Assembly (NCBI GenBank): GCA_020442965.1
Contig: JAGRJB010000167.1
Coordinates: 1-7,141, forward strand
DNA length: 7,141 bases
From: Pseudomonadales bacterium
GTDB taxonomy: Bacteria > Pseudomonadota > Gammaproteobacteria > Steroidobacterales > Steroidobacteraceae
Reading direction: 5' to 3'
Notes under the pieces: model-generated
The model's database searches: none
What the model saw: the letters and a program-made list of their open reading frames with translations, nothing else
What the model was told of the DNA's origin: nothing
Shown: piece by piece, positions 6,913-7,141 of the stretch
How positions within the stretch are numbered: the stretch's first letter is position 1
Layout of the letters: each line of letters begins with the position of its first letter
Made by a program: the position numbers and the translations under genes

Positions 6913-7141
6913 ATGAACGCGGTGGAGTTCGAAGACGGCGCAGTGTGTATCGACGCGGCAGTCATCGCCGCGGGCCTCGAACTCAAGGCCGAGCAGATCC
7001 ATTCCCTGCTGCGCAAGCGCAGGATCACGAGCCTCTGCGAACGCGGCATCGATCAGGATGCGGGCCACTACAGACTGACGTTTTTCCACAAGAACCGGCG
7101 CTTGCGTCTCGTGACCGACGCGGCAGGCAGCATCATCGAGC
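6913..7141 (+). CDS. DUF6522-like small protein of unknown function, C-terminus beyond window
   Basis: The frame is open from ATG at 6913 to the right edge, giving 76 codons. An in-frame TGA at 6901-6903 rules out a longer N-terminus. The pattern is MNAVEFEDGAVCIDAAVIAAGL at the start, then a helical stretch with LLRKRRITSLCERG (32-45) and DAGHYRLTFFHKNRRLRLVTD (49-69). The string R-I-T-S-L-C-E-R-G followed by D-A-G-x-Y-R-L-T-F is what I remember from the DUF6522 family, proteins of about 90-100 residues, so most of the gene is probably present. The look is of a small basic alpha/beta protein; C12, C42, H52 and H59 could bind a metal but no ligand set is proven. The ribosome site is weak. Upstream lie palindrome copy 2 and two 9-base direct repeats. 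The gene is real with good confidence; the family label is from memory. Confidence 0.75.
   Translation, partial: MNAVEFEDGAVCIDAAVIAAGLELKAEQIHSLLRKRRITSLCERGIDQDAGHYRLTFFHKNRRLRLVTDAAGSIIE

Noticed and set aside
6616..7089. Minus-strand 157-codon open frame across the right-hand small genes
   Set aside because: It is antisense to the DUF6522-like gene and the acidic small gene, both of which have better starts and protein-like composition.

Overview
This is a GC-rich bacterial stretch (roughly 60% GC by eye) with short intergenic gaps, Shine-Dalgarno sites and protein families typical of Proteobacteria; nothing fixes the genus. No tRNA, rRNA, CRISPR array, transposase or integrase was seen. 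Apart from the open window edges, every main gene is intact.

Left part (1-3577, minus strand): a two-gene operon for a heavy-metal-type RND efflux system. A periplasmic membrane fusion protein (2489-3577) is followed after 4 bases by the inner-membrane RND pump (2484 down to the left edge, 828 codons present, C-terminus outside). No outer-membrane channel gene is in the window. The pump's key residues are mixed: the TM4 motif looks like copper pumps (CusA), but all three positions of the CusA methionine triad are non-methionine and the surrounding loop looks like CzcA, so the substrate is open.

Middle (3578-6363): a 349-base non-coding gap separates the efflux operon from a divergent LysR-type regulator of the HdfR-like subgroup (3927-4775, plus). 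Divergent placement makes it a candidate regulator of the pump, which would be unusual because such pumps are normally controlled by two-component, ECF-sigma or MerR systems. Tail-to-tail with it, 37 bases away, lies a 516-residue fusion of a Rieske [2Fe-2S] domain with an FAD/NAD(P)H ferredoxin-reductase (AIFM3-like layout; 4813-6363, minus).

Right part (6364-7141, plus): a 258-base gap, a 53-residue protein with a very acidic tail (6622-6783), a 129-base gap, and the first 76 codons of a small protein resembling the DUF6522 family (from 6913 to the right edge).

The most notable non-coding signal is an 18-base interrupted palindrome, GGGTA-N8-TACCC, present twice in the same orientation with 16 of 18 bases identical: just upstream of the LysR gene (3872-3889) and between the two small right-hand genes (6812-6829). 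It suggests one regulator acting on both loci, linking the LysR/efflux region with the uncharacterised small-gene region.
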